64,000 nt of DNA from Amycolatopsis australiensis (lineage in GTDB: Bacteria; Actinomycetota; Actinomycetes; Mycobacteriales; Pseudonocardiaceae): contig NZ_FPJG01000006.1 of the NCBI RefSeq assembly GCF_900119165.1, positions 2,170,001 through 2,234,000 of the forward strand. The letters run 5' to 3'. Below are positions 35,659-44,687 of this stretch, one piece after another; within the stretch, counting starts at the first letter, position 1; every line of letters starts with the position of its first letter. The notes under the pieces were generated by a model. That model saw nothing but the letters and a program-made list of their open reading frames with translations, was not told the DNA's origin and did not search any database. The translations under genes and the position numbers were made by a program.

Positions 35659-36299
35659 ATGCCATCCCAGCTCCGCCTCGGCCCGGTCCAGGAGACACTG
35701 CTGCTCACCCTGTACGCCCGAGCACTGGACAGCAAGGCACCGACGCCGATCCTCGGTGACACCATGGCCGCGACGGTCGCCGACCGCATCGCCGAGGACA
35801 CCGGTTACGACTTCGCCAAGCTGAAACTCAAGCCGAGCCTCATCGCCGGCACCGCGCTGCGTGCCCGGAAGCTCGACGACGTCATCCGCCAGTTCCTTGC
35901 CACGCACCCCGGCGCGGTCGTCGTCGACCTCGGCTGCGGCCTCGACACCCGATCGGCCCGCTGCGCTCCACCCGACCACGTCGACTGGTACGACGTCGAC
36001 TTTCCCGAGGTCACGGACCTGCGCCGGCGGTACCTCCCGGACCGGTCACACCTGGTGCCCGCGGACGTCACCGACCCCGGCTGGGTACAGGCCCTGCCCG
36101 CCGCCCGGCCCGCCATGATCGTGGCCGACGGTCTGCTGCCCTTCCTGCCCGGCGACTCGTTCCAGGCCATGATCCGCCGGCTGACCACGCCCCGGAAGCG
36201 GCCGCGTTCCCGCAACCCCTGCGCGCGCTCACCAGGCTCATGGCCCGCAGCACCGCGCTGTCCCGCCAAGGCACGCGCATCCTGCACTACCGATTCTGA
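35659..36299 (+). pseudogene. SAM-dependent O-methyltransferase (TcmP/LCM type) with internal deletion and frameshift
   Basis: The first 175 codons are good: the N-terminal family region ILGDTMAATVADRIAED, SAM motif VVVDLGCGLDTRSAR, and the acidic loop DWYDVDFPEVTDLRRRYLP. After DSFQAMIRRLTT near 36185 the frame breaks. The family C-terminus ALTRLMARSTALSRQGTRIL then appears from 36195 in another frame and ends at TGA 36299. Roughly 50 residues usual in the family are missing in between. The product would lack the core C-terminal strands, so it is not expected to work. Confidence 0.75.
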
Positions 36300-36319
36300 G
36301 CCGGGCCGGCCCGGGCATC

Positions 36320-36690
36320 GAGCTGGGCGCCTGCGCATCGTGCCTGGCCCAGCTGGTCAACGCGATCGGGGCGATCCGCACCGAACCGGGCGGCTCGGCC
36401 TGGCGGCAGACGATCTTCCACCGGTTCGCGCTGATGCGCCGTCACGGCCGCGGCGTCGTGCTGCGGCCGGTGATCACGGCGCCGAGCTACGAGAGCCGCG
36501 TTCGGCGCGGGTCTCCGTCCTGGACGCCGTGGCGGTGCGCGACGACGACGGGGTCGCGATCTTCGCGGTCAACCGCGACCAGCAGGAGCCGAACACCGGG
36601 GCGAACCCGGCCCGGGTGGTGCCACGCACGGGCGAAAGCCGGCCGGTCGGCGGCGGTGAACTGGTGATCACGCTGCCGCGGCTGTCGGGG
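36320..36690 (+). pseudogene. C-terminal remnant of a GH51 alpha-L-arabinofuranosidase
   Basis: One frame reads CLAQLVNAIGAIRTEPGGSA and WRQTIFHRFALMRRHGRG, the conserved C-terminal part of GH51 enzymes. The following stretch VLDAVAVRDDDGVAIFAVNRD, then GGELVITLPRLS, lies in a different frame after a break near 36495. The catalytic barrel is absent. It directly follows the broken methyltransferase and runs into the 3' end of the expansin gene on the other strand. Confidence 0.65.
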
Positions 36691-36707
36691 AGCCTGAGCC
36701 GGGGACC

Positions 36708-38009
36708 TCACGTCGTGCAGGTCAGCCCGGTCAGCGGCTGGGCGTCGCCGGTCACGACGGCGCCCCACGTGGTCGTCGCGCCCGGGGCCAGCGTTCCGTT
36801 GTAGCTCTGGTTGGCCGCCCGCACCTGCTGGCCGCTCTGGGTCACCACGGCGTTCCACGAGCTGGACACCCGCTGGCTGCCCGCGAAGGAGAACGACGTC
36901 GCCCAGCCCGTCAGCGGCACCGAACCGGTGTTGCGCACCGTGACGTCCAGCTGGTGACCGCCGTTCCACGAGCCGGTGACCGCCGTGGTGGCGGCGCACG
37001 ACGCGCCGGCGGGTGGCGCCGAGGTCGTCGTGGTGGCGGGCGGAGTGGTGGTGGCCGTGCCGCCGTCGGTGGTGTACGTGACCGGGGTGTAGGCCGCCGC
37101 GCAGCCCGAAAGGCATTGGTCCGGCAGGGAGAACCGGTACACGCGCCCGTTGTTGACCAGCGTGTCGGCGGCGTCCCGGACGCGGACCGCGTACGACGTT
37201 CCCGCCGTCGTGGTCGGGCCGATCAGGAACGACTGTCCCATGTCGCTGTTCGGCTGGGCCTGCTGCCAGGTCCCGCTCGCGTCGAGGTATTCGACCCCGT
37301 GGACGCCGTTGGGCAGGTGCGAGACGGCGATCGCGGTCCAGTACCGCTGGGCGCCCTGCAGGAACCCGAACTTCAGGTCGCCGGTGTAGGCCGGGGCGGC
37401 GACGAACGACCAGGAGATGCGCCGGTTGTTCCAGTGCGCCGGGTTCATGTCCCCGACCGGGACACCGTTCTTGACGAACCGGTTGAGCGAGTCGGTCGCG
37501 AGGTCGAGGTGGCCGGGATCGTCGCGGCACCAGGCGTTCGCGTCGCCGCAGCTGTCGGCCACGACCATGGTCAGCTCCGCGCCGTCGTAGCCGTCCGCGA
37601 CCCAGGAGCCGTTGCGGCAGAACGGTTGCCCTGGTGCGCCGTCGTTCGTCCCGGTGCAGTAGTCGCCGATCGTGACCCGCACGAACCGGCCGCAGTTGCG
37701 GCCGTTGTCCCACAGGCCGATCTTGCCGGCCTGCGACGGCGGCAGCGGCCGCGGGTAGAAGCTGTAGTCGCCCGGGGTGTTGTAGACGTTGAGGGCCACG
37801 AAGTCCGGCGAGTCGAGCACGGCCTGCGGCAGGCCGCAGCCGCCGTAGGGTGCGCCGAGCGCGTCGAAGTGGGTGGCGTTGCCGGTCATGGTCTCCGCGG
37901 GGGTGGCCGCCGACGGCCAGGCCCAGCCGACGCACAGGCCCAGCACCAGCGTGGCCACGGCGGCGAGAACGGCGGGGCGCGCGGCAGCCCGGCGGGAGGC
38001 GGAGCCCAT
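36708..38009 (-). CDS. Secreted expansin-like protein with CBM2 cellulose-binding module
   Basis: The 433-residue protein starts at ATG 38009 behind AAGGAGGG and has a signal peptide (VLAAVATLVLGLCVGWAW). Residues 40-270 form an expansin: a DPBB domain (TGNATHFDALGAPYGGCGLP, VTIGDYCTGTNDGAPGQPFC, ELTMVVADSCGD) and a second beta domain. A Thr/Pro linker leads to a C-terminal CBM2 (SWNGGHQLDVTVRNTG, SSSWNAVVTQSG, LTGLTC) with the flanking Cys pair. Expansins loosen cellulose without hydrolysis. A CebR-type box lies upstream, so induction by cello-oligosaccharides is predicted. The gene is intact between two decayed tracts. Confidence 0.93.
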   Translation of the reverse strand: MGSASRRAAARPAVLAAVATLVLGLCVGWAWPSAATPAETMTGNATHFDALGAPYGGCGLPQAVLDSPDFVALNVYNTPGDYSFYPRPLPPSQAGKIGLWDNGRNCGRFVRVTIGDYCTGTNDGAPGQPFCRNGSWVADGYDGAELTMVVADSCGDANAWCRDDPGHLDLATDSLNRFVKNGVPVGDMNPAHWNNRRISWSFVAAPAYTGDLKFGFLQGAQRYWTAIAVSHLPNGVHGVEYLDASGTWQQAQPNSDMGQSFLIGPTTTAGTSYAVRVRDAADTLVNNGRVYRFSLPDQCLSGCAAAYTPVTYTTDGGTATTTPPATTTTSAPPAGASCAATTAVTGSWNGGHQLDVTVRNTGSVPLTGWATSFSFAGSQRVSSSWNAVVTQSGQQVRAANQSYNGTLAPGATTTWGAVVTGDAQPLTGLTCTT

Positions 38010-38036
38010 GGGGCCCTCCTTCGCGACGACGACGTC

Positions 38037-38050
38037 TGGAAGCGCTCCCA
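38037..38050 (-). promoter_or_regulatory. CebR-type operator before the expansin gene
   Basis: Read on the minus strand, TGGGAGCGCTTCCA matches 13 of 14 bases of the CebR box TGGGAGCGCTCCCA known to control cellulose and cello-oligosaccharide genes in actinomycetes. It lies 28 bp before the start codon. Confidence 0.8.
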
Positions 38051-38084
38051 GAGTGGCGTGCACCCAGCGGGTTGTCAACGGCCG

Positions 38085-38410
38085 TCACGTCCGGCGGTCC
38101 CCGGCTTCGCGGGCCGGCAACGGGTGCGCGCTCGGCGTCCAGGTGCAGGCCCGGTCGCGCAGACCCGCTCCGGTGAGCGCGCCGAAGTTCTCCGCGAACC
38201 CGGACTTCTCGCGCGCCGCCCGGAAGCGCGCGCCGATGTCGTCGGCCAGCTCGGCGGAGGCGTCTTCGGCCAGGACTGTCGCCGGGGCCACGACCTGGAA
38301 CTGGTCCGGGCCGGCCTGGGCGCGCCTTCGGCCAGTGCCAGCGCGTTGAAGCAGTGGTCCCGGGCTCCACGCGAAGCCCGCCAGCTCGGCCGTGGGCGTG
38401 GCTGACCGCC
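38085..38410 (-). pseudogene. Unidentified decayed gene fragment
   Basis: On the minus strand AELAGFAWSPG, then (different frame) DHCFNALALAEGA, then (first frame again) FQVVAPATVLAEDASAELAD and GFAENFGALTGAGL read like natural protein. Two frame changes break them, and no start with a ribosome site is visible. I do not recognise the family. Limits are approximate. The surrounding 38420-38660 holds no gene that I can support. Confidence 0.35.
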
Positions 38411-38660
38411 GCTGGTGGGTGACACCCGATTGAGTGAATGTTTGTTTCCCGATACCGCGCGGCTTCCATTGATCAAAATGTGCCGGGGTAGTTTGCGGCG
38501 CGCACGGTCGCAAAAAACGGATCTATCCTCCGGCGACGCTGAAATCGATTCACGAACGCCGGAACCTCCCGTCCGGAACCGTGTCACCGGTTGCCCCGCA
38601 AGAGCCGAACGGGCTAACTTGTTTCTGCTACCGCGCCGGAACCATGATCAGGGAGGGCCG

Positions 38661-39041
38661 ATGCGACAGTGGCCGGTGGGCTGCCGTGGCGCCACCGAAA
38701 TCGCGATCACGGTCCGCCAGATCGACGATTCGGCCGTCGTCGTGGCGGTTCGCGGCGAAATCGACAGCACGAACGCCGAAGCGCTGTCCGGGGCCCTGTC
38801 CGCGGCGCTGCCGGGAACCGCGCGGATGATCGTCGACTTCGGCGAAGTCACGTTCTGCGGGAGCAGCGGCCTGCGGGTCCTCGTCCTCGCGCGGGAAGCC
38901 TGCGCCGCCCGCGGGACCGGATTCCTCGTGCTGCCGTCCCCGGTCGTCCGGCGCGCCGTCACGATGTGCGAACTCGACCGGGTCCTGCCACTGGCCTCCG
39001 AAGACGAAACGGTCACGACCCGGCTGACCGGCCACTCCTGA
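38661..39041 (+). CDS. STAS-domain anti-sigma factor antagonist
   Basis: The 126-residue protein is a single STAS domain of the SpoIIAA/RsbV type: AVVVAVRGEIDSTNAEALSG and IVDFGEVTFCGSSGLRVLVL. The Ser pair in CGSSGLR includes the residue that a cognate anti-sigma kinase would phosphorylate. Unphosphorylated, such proteins release a stress sigma factor by binding the kinase. No kinase gene is adjacent, so it probably works with a partner elsewhere. The ATG at 38661 has AGGGAGGG just upstream. Confidence 0.9.
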   Translation: MRQWPVGCRGATEIAITVRQIDDSAVVVAVRGEIDSTNAEALSGALSAALPGTARMIVDFGEVTFCGSSGLRVLVLAREACAARGTGFLVLPSPVVRRAVTMCELDRVLPLASEDETVTTRLTGHS

Positions 39042-39159
39042 CCGCCTCGCCGAACACGCCGCTTAACGGCTGCGCGCCCGGGTATGCCGATCATCCAGCG
39101 CCGCCCACCCGGGCGAACCAGCCGCGGTCCGCCGACGGCGCGTGCGGAAGGAAAAACCC

Positions 39160-39636
39160 ATGTCCACCACCGCGAACACCCGGACCAGAACGCCCGTGCA
39201 GATCGCCGCCGTCGTCGTCTCGGCCGTCTTCCTGCTGGTCGGCGTGCTCGGGTTCATCCCGGGCGTCACCACCCACTACGACCAGCTCAGCTTCGCCGGG
39301 CACGACTCGATGGCCATGCTGCTGGGCCTGTTCATGGTCTCCGTCCTGCACAACATCGTGCACCTGCTGTTCGGGATCGTCGGCCTCGCCGCGGCCCGCA
39401 CCGCCCGCGGCGCCCGGTTGTTCCTGATCATCGGCGGCGCCGTCTACCTGGTGCTCTGGCTGTACGGCCTGCTCATCGACCACGGCAGCGACGCGAACTT
39501 CGTGCCCGTCAACACCGCGGACAACTGGCTGCACCTCGTCCTCGGCGTCGGCATGATCGCCCTCGGCCTGCTGGCCGCTCGCGCGGGACGCCACGTCAGC
39601 GGTCCGCAGGCGGCCCGCGGCCCGGGACTCGGCTAG
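39160..39636 (+). CDS. DUF4383 membrane protein
   Basis: The 158-residue protein has four hydrophobic helices (IAAVVVSAVFLLVGVLGFI, GLFMVSVLHNIVHLLFGIVG, LIIGGAVYLVLWLYGLLI, LHLVLGVGMIALGLLAA). The NIVHLLFGIVGL and NWLHLVLGVGM motifs with in-membrane His are diagnostic of DUF4383, which is abundant in actinomycetes near stress genes. The function is unknown. GGAAGGAAA about eight bases before ATG 39160 supports this start. It may belong with the upstream STAS gene in a stress response. Confidence 0.88.
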   Translation: MSTTANTRTRTPVQIAAVVVSAVFLLVGVLGFIPGVTTHYDQLSFAGHDSMAMLLGLFMVSVLHNIVHLLFGIVGLAAARTARGARLFLIIGGAVYLVLWLYGLLIDHGSDANFVPVNTADNWLHLVLGVGMIALGLLAARAGRHVSGPQAARGPGLG

Positions 39637-39717
39637 CCACGCGTGGTCATCCGGACGCCGGCGGCCGCCCACGACGGCCCGCCGGCGTTCCCTCGCCTGT
39701 CCACAGTGGAGTGAACA

Positions 39718-40764
39718 ATGGTGCGGGAACGGCTGCGCGCGGTGGTACGGGCGGCCGCCGCGCGGTTCCGGCGCGCGCGGTGGGCGGTGGTCCAGACGGC
39801 GATCGCGGTGAGCGTGTCGTGGTTCCTCGCGCACGACGTGCTCGGGCACCCGCAACCGTTCTTCGCGCCGATCGCGGCGGCTGTCTCGCTGTCGGCCAGT
39901 GACGTGCTGCGCGGCCAGCGGGCGCTTCAGCTGATGAGCGGGGTGGCGCTCGGTATCGCGCTGGGCACGGCTGTCGAGGCGGTCGCGGGGACGAGCGCGC
40001 CGGCGTTCGCGCTCGCCGCGCTCCTGGCGGTGTACGGCGCGCTGGCGTTGGGCGGCGGCCCGTTCGGCCAGGGACTGATGTTCGTCAACCAGACCGCGGC
40101 GTCAGCGATCCTGATCCTGGCGCTGCACCGGCCCGGGTCCGGCACCGAACGGCTGGTCGACGCCCTGATCGGCGGCGGGGTCGTGGTGGTGATCGGCGTC
40201 CTGCTGGTGCCGGCGGACCCGCACCGCCTGCTCGCCGAAGCCGAGCGGAGCCTGTTCGCGGAACTGAGCGACGCGCTGGGCGGCCTGCGGCTCGACGATC
40301 CACCGTCGGCCGGCGACGCCGATCGCGAGCTGGCGGCCGGGCAACGCATTCACGCGCGGCTGGCGGCGCTGGCCCAGGCCCGGGAGACGGCACGGCAGGT
40401 CGTGCTGGTCGCCCCGCGCCGCCGGCGGTCGCGGGAGAGCGTCCACCGCGAGATCGCCCGGAGCAAGCACCTGACGTTGCAGGCCAACGCGGTGCTGAGC
40501 CTGGTGCGCGTGGCCCGCGCCGCGGTCGACGCCGGCGAGGCACTGCCGGAGGCGCTGGAGGAGTCGGTCGCGGAGCTGGCGGAGGCGTGCGGAGTGCTGG
40601 CGGAAGCCGGAAACGTGGACCGGGCGGTGGCGGCGGCGAGCCGAGCCGAGCGACGGCTGGACCCGGCCGAGCACGCGGGGCCGGGCTATCGCGGCCCGGC
40701 GGTGTACGCGGCACGCGCGTGCGCCCGCGACCTGCTGGCGGCGATCGGGCCGCCTCGCGGGTGA
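39718..40764 (+). CDS. FUSC-family membrane protein (aromatic acid exporter-like)
   Basis: The 348-residue protein has an N-terminal membrane block of about six helices (VVQTAIAVSVSWFLAHDVLG, LMSGVALGIALGTAVEAVAG, LVDALIGGGVVVVIGVLLVP). A long cytosolic helical region rich in Ala, Arg and Glu follows. This is the FUSC/ArAE layout of half-size fusaric-acid-type exporters. The substrate is unknown. Conserved FFAPIAAAVSLSASDVLRGQR and NQTAASAILI are typical. No partner membrane-fusion protein is nearby, as expected in a Gram-positive. Confidence 0.87.
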   Translation: MVRERLRAVVRAAAARFRRARWAVVQTAIAVSVSWFLAHDVLGHPQPFFAPIAAAVSLSASDVLRGQRALQLMSGVALGIALGTAVEAVAGTSAPAFALAALLAVYGALALGGGPFGQGLMFVNQTAASAILILALHRPGSGTERLVDALIGGGVVVVIGVLLVPADPHRLLAEAERSLFAELSDALGGLRLDDPPSAGDADRELAAGQRIHARLAALAQARETARQVVLVAPRRRRSRESVHREIARSKHLTLQANAVLSLVRVARAAVDAGEALPEALEESVAELAEACGVLAEAGNVDRAVAAASRAERRLDPAEHAGPGYRGPAVYAARACARDLLAAIGPPRG

Positions 40765-41126
40765 TCAGCGGCCCACTCGGCCGGCACGAGGTCATGGTGG
40801 CCGGCTGGCCGACGTGGTTGGCGTTACGCCTTGTAGTGGGTCAGCTCACCTGCGGGACGCTGGGCCGCCCGGAGGCGTGAAGTCACCCGATCGGCGGATA
40901 CGTCGAGGGCTTCCGGCTCTGGCGGCTCGGCGTCGGCGGTCGGAGACTGGAGGCAAGTCACGGGACTTTGGGCTGCGGCCCGACGCTGGTGGCCCAGGTT
41001 CGCGACCGGTTCAAACCGGAGCCCGTCGCGAACCGCTCCTTTCCGCCGCCTCGCCGGGCGCGACTCCGGCGCACTCCCTCGTCGTCCAGGCCGGACTCGA
41101 TTCGCCGTGCCCGGGTTGCACACCCA
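40765..41126. other. Intergenic stretch with a possible gene-end remnant
   Basis: I find no complete gene here. On the minus strand a frame ending at TAA (40824) reads VSADRVTSRLRAAQRPAGEL then THYKA, which looks like a natural C-terminus, but nothing convincing precedes it. It may be the tail of a lost gene. The rest appears to be non-coding upstream sequence of the copper operon. Confidence 0.3.
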
Positions 41127-41141
41127 TACCCCCTAGGGGTA
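41127..41141 (+). promoter_or_regulatory. CsoR-type copper operator at the copZ promoter
   Basis: TACCCC and GGGGTA form a perfect inverted repeat around CTA, matching the C/G-tract dyads bound by the Cu(I) sensor CsoR. The overlapping TACGTT (41140-41145) is a -10-like hexamer ending six bases before the copZ ATG. Copper would release the repressor. No csoR gene is present in the window. Confidence 0.7.
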
Positions 41142-41151
41142 CGTTGACGGC

Positions 41152-41358
41152 ATGACGACCAGCACCTTCACCGTGACCGGCATGACCTGCTCGCACTGCG
41201 TGGCTTCCGTCAGCGAAGAAGTCGGCGCCATCGAGGGCATCACCGATGTCGCCGTCGACCTGCCCACCGGGGCTCTGACTGTCACCAGCGCCGAGCCGAT
41301 CGACGAAGCGCGCGTCCGCGCCGCCGTCGAGGAAGCCGGCTACCAGCTCGCCGGCTAG
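41152..41358 (+). CDS. copZ: Copper chaperone CopZ (heavy-metal-associated domain)
   Basis: The 68-residue ferredoxin-like HMA domain carries the metal-binding motif GMTCSHC near residue 10 and the conserved end RAAVEEAGYQLAG. It binds Cu(I) and passes it to the CopA ATPase encoded downstream. It is the first gene of the three-gene copper operon, with the CsoR-type operator immediately upstream and probably a leaderless mRNA. Confidence 0.93.
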   Translation: MTTSTFTVTGMTCSHCVASVSEEVGAIEGITDVAVDLPTGALTVTSAEPIDEARVRAAVEEAGYQLAG

Positions 41359-41387
41359 GCCGGCGACCCGAAACCGAGGAAGTTGCC

Positions 41388-42239
41388 ATGAACACCACAG
41401 CACGGCTGGCCGTGTTCGGGGGAGCGCTCGCCCTGCTGGCGGCGGGCGGGTTCGTCGCCGGGAAGACGGCGGGTCCGGTCGCGGCCGCGACCGAGGACCA
41501 CGACACGGCCATGCCCGGCCACACGGAGATGGCGGCCACCCTGCCGGGCGGCCTCGCCTCGAGCCAGGACGGCTACACCTTCACCGTCACCGATCCGGGC
41601 CGGTTCTCGTTCACGATCACCGGCCCGGACGGCAAGCCCGTCACCGCGTTCGACGTCGAGCACGAGAAGAAGCTGCACCTGATCGTGGTCCGCCGGGACA
41701 CGGCGGGTTTCCAGCACGTTCACCCGGCGATGGCGCCGGACGGGACGTGGAGTGTTCCGCTGACGCTGCCCGCCGCGGGTTCGTACCGGGCGTTCGCCGA
41801 CTTCGCGCCCACCGGTGGGAAGCCGATGACCCTCGGCGCCGACTTCTCGGTCGCCGGGGACTACCAGCCCGCCAGCTACCCGCTCAGCCGCACCGCCCAC
41901 GTCGACGGCTACACCGTTCAGCTCGACGGCGACTTGACCGCGGGGAAGACGTCGCCGCTGACCTTGAGCGTGAGCCGCGACGGCGTTCCCGTCACCGACC
42001 TGCAGCCGTACCTGGGCGCGTATGGGCACCTGGTCGCGCTGCGCGGCGGCGACCTCGCCTACCTGCACGTCCACCCGGACGGTGAACCCGGCGACGGGAA
42101 GACGCCGGCCGGTCCGCAGGTGAAGTTCGCCGCCGAAGTCCCGAGTGCCGGAACGTACCGGCTGTTCCTCGACTTCAAGCACGGCGACGTGGTGCGGACC
42201 GCCGAGTTCACCGTCGCGACGGCGGGGCGGCCGTCATGA
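41388..42239 (+). CDS. Exported His-rich protein of the copper operon
   Basis: The 283-residue protein has an N-terminal signal/anchor ([21 protein letters not shown]). Two similar beta-rich domains each end in a His motif: [19 protein letters not shown] and [19 protein letters not shown]. The short [11 protein letters not shown] segment after the signal adds His and Met residues. The paired HxHP motifs suggest Cu binding outside the membrane. Proteins of this type recur between copZ and copA in actinomycetes but are not biochemically defined, to my knowledge. Its stop overlaps the copA start (ATGA). Confidence 0.85.
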   Translation: MNTTARLAVFGGALALLAAGGFVAGKTAGPVAAATEDHDTAMPGHTEMAATLPGGLASSQDGYTFTVTDPGRFSFTITGPDGKPVTAFDVEHEKKLHLIVVRRDTAGFQHVHPAMAPDGTWSVPLTLPAAGSYRAFADFAPTGGKPMTLGADFSVAGDYQPASYPLSRTAHVDGYTVQLDGDLTAGKTSPLTLSVSRDGVPVTDLQPYLGAYGHLVALRGGDLAYLHVHPDGEPGDGKTPAGPQVKFAAEVPSAGTYRLFLDFKHGDVVRTAEFTVATAGRPS

Positions 42240-44455
42240 CCGAGATCGAGCTGGCGATCGGGGGCATGACGTGCGCGTCGTGCGCCAACCGGATCGAGCG
42301 CAAGCTCAACAAGCTCGACGGCGTGACCGCTTCGGTGAACTACGCGACGGAAAAGGCGCGCGTGCATGCGCCGGAGGGCGTCGATCCGGCCACGCTGGTG
42401 GCCACGGTCGAGGCCGCCGGGTACAGCGCGACGCTGCCTCAGCCGGAGAAAGCTGCTGAGTCCGATGTGGACGAGGCGGACCCGACGCGTCCGTTGCGGC
42501 AGCGGCTGATCACCAGCGCGGTGCTCGCCGTGCCGGTGATCCTCCTGGCCATGGTCCCGGCGCTGCAGTTCACCTACTGGCAGTGGATTTCGCTGACGCT
42601 GGCCGCGCCGGTGGTCACCTGGGGTGCGTGGCCGTTCCACCGCGCGGCGTGGACGAACCTGCGTCACGGCGCGGCGACCATGGACACGCTGGTGTCGATG
42701 GGCGTGCTCGCGGCGTTCGCGTGGTCGTTGTGGGCGTTGCTGTTCGGCACCGCGGGCACACCGGGGATGGTGCACCCGTTCGAGCTGACGATCGCGCCGT
42801 CCGATGGTGCGGGCAACATCTACCTTGAGGTCGCCGCCGGCGTCACGACGTTCATCCTGGCCGGGCGGTACTTCGAGGCGCGCTCGAAGCGCCGGGCGGG
42901 CGCCGCGTTGCGGGCACTGCTGGAGCTGGGTGCGAAGGAAGTCGCGGTGCTGCGGGACGGCGCCGAGGTCCGGATCCCGACTGCGGAGCTGGCGGTCGGC
43001 GACCGGTTCGTCGTCCGGCCCGGCGAGAAGATCGCCACCGACGGCGTGGTCGAGGCGGGCAAGTCCGCTGTGGACGCGTCGATGCTGACCGGGGAGTCGG
43101 TACCGGTCGAGGTCGGCGAAGGCGACACGGTGACGGGCGCGACGGTCAACGCCGGGGGCCGGCTGGTCGTGCGGGCCACCCGCGTCGGGGCGGACACGCA
43201 GCTGGCGCAGATGGCCAAGCTGGTCGAGGACGCGCAAAGCGGCAAGGCCGACGTGCAGCGGCTGGCCGACCGGGTGTCCGGGGTGTTCGTGCCCATCGTT
43301 ATCGGCTTGGCCGTGGCCACCCTCGGGTTCTGGCTGGGCAGCGGCGTCGGGACGGCGGCGGCGTTCACCGCGGCGGTGGCGGTGCTGATCATCGCCTGCC
43401 CGTGCGCGCTCGGGCTGGCCACGCCGACGGCGTTGCTGGTCGGGACCGGTCGCGGAGCGCAGCTCGGCGTGCTGATCAAGGGCCCGGAGATCCTGGAGTC
43501 CACGCGCCGGGTGGACACGGTGGTGCTGGACAAGACCGGCACGGTCACTGCGGGCCGGATGACCCTGGTCGGCGTGCACCCGGCTGAGGGCGTCGAGGAG
43601 ACCGAGCTGCTGCGGCTGGCTGGTGCGCTGGAGGACGCGTCCGAGCACCCGATCGCCGCGGCCATCGCCCGCGGTGCGCGGGAGCGTGTCGAGCTGCCCG
43701 CGGTCGAGGACTTCACGAACGTCGAAGGCCTCGGTGTGCACGGGATCGTCGAGGACCACGCGGTCTTGGTGGGCCGGACGGCGCTGTTGGAGGACTGGAG
43801 CCAGCCGCTGCCCGCGGACCTCGTCTCCGCGAAGGCGGCGGCGGAGGAGCGCGGGCAGACGGCGGTGGCGGTGGCGTGGGACGGCGCGGCCCGCGGAGTC
43901 CTGGTCGTCGCCGACACGGTCAAGCCGACGTCGGCCGAAGCCGTGGCGCAGCTGCGCGAACTTGGCCTGACGCCGGTGCTGCTGACCGGCGACAACACCG
44001 CCGTCGCCCGTGCGGTGGCGGCGGAGGTGGGCATCGACGAGGTGATCGCGGAGGTGCTGCCCGCGGACAAGCTGGACGTGGTGAAGCGGCTGCAGGACGA
44101 GGGCAAGGTCGTGGCGATGGTCGGTGACGGCGTGAACGACGCGCCGGCGCTGGCCCAGGCGGACCTGGGTCTGGCCATGGGCACGGGAACGGACGTCGCC
44201 ATGGAAGCCGGCGACATCACCCTGGTCCGTGGCGACTTGCGTGCGGTGGCCGACGCGATCCGGCTGTCACGGCGGACGTTGCGCACGATCAAAGGCAATT
44301 TGTTCTGGGCGTTCGCCTACAACCTGGCGGCGCTGCCACTGGCCGCGGCGGGGCTGCTGAACCCGATGATCGCGGGAGCGGCCATGGCATTCAGCTCGGT
44401 CTTCGTGGTCGGAAACAGCCTTCGGCTGCGCGGCTTCACCTCACGGGCGGCTTGA
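42236..44455 (+). CDS. copA: Cu(I)-exporting P1B-type ATPase CopA
   Basis: The 739-residue pump expels copper. It has one N-terminal HMA domain ([12 protein letters not shown]), the actuator [15 protein letters not shown], the intramembrane metal motif [11 protein letters not shown], the phosphorylation site [11 protein letters not shown], the HP motif SEHPIAAAI and the hinge [18 protein letters not shown]. All catalytic motifs are intact and the CPC motif indicates Cu(I)/Ag(I). It overlaps the upstream gene by four bases and ends the operon. Confidence 0.97.
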   Translation: MTEIELAIGGMTCASCANRIERKLNKLDGVTASVNYATEKARVHAPEGVDPATLVATVEAAGYSATLPQPEKAAESDVDEADPTRPLRQRLITSAVLAVPVILLAMVPALQFTYWQWISLTLAAPVVTWGAWPFHRAAWTNLRHGAATMDTLVSMGVLAAFAWSLWALLFGTAGTPGMVHPFELTIAPSDGAGNIYLEVAAGVTTFILAGRYFEARSKRRAGAALRALLELGAKEVAVLRDGAEVRIPTAELAVGDRFVVRPGEKIATDGVVEAGKSAVDASMLTGESVPVEVGEGDTVTGATVNAGGRLVVRATRVGADTQLAQMAKLVEDAQSGKADVQRLADRVSGVFVPIVIGLAVATLGFWLGSGVGTAAAFTAAVAVLIIACPCALGLATPTALLVGTGRGAQLGVLIKGPEILESTRRVDTVVLDKTGTVTAGRMTLVGVHPAEGVEETELLRLAGALEDASEHPIAAAIARGARERVELPAVEDFTNVEGLGVHGIVEDHAVLVGRTALLEDWSQPLPADLVSAKAAAEERGQTAVAVAWDGAARGVLVVADTVKPTSAEAVAQLRELGLTPVLLTGDNTAVARAVAAEVGIDEVIAEVLPADKLDVVKRLQDEGKVVAMVGDGVNDAPALAQADLGLAMGTGTDVAMEAGDITLVRGDLRAVADAIRLSRRTLRTIKGNLFWAFAYNLAALPLAAAGLLNPMIAGAAMAFSSVFVVGNSLRLRGFTSRAA

Positions 44456-44687
44456 GTCGTGGATGGGCCGGGCTGCTGCGAGCGGCCCGGCCCGCCCACC
44501 CGGTCGACTTGGTCGGGCGCGGGTTGTTCAGCCGCGGGCCGGGCGACTTCGGGCCGCCCGGCCCGCCCGCGCGGGGGTTGGCTTGGCGGACGGCTTGATC
44601 GGCGGCAGGCCGGGTGCCCCGCCCGCACTCGCCGCGGGTCGGCGTCGCAAGCGGCCTGACCGGCAGCCGGCCCGCCGCGGGCCGCGC

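Noticed and set aside
44456..44687. A regulatory RNA in the GC-rich gap between copA and the P450 gene
   Set aside because: Several GC-rich complementary runs occur but no clean hairpin with a T-run, and composition alone explains them.
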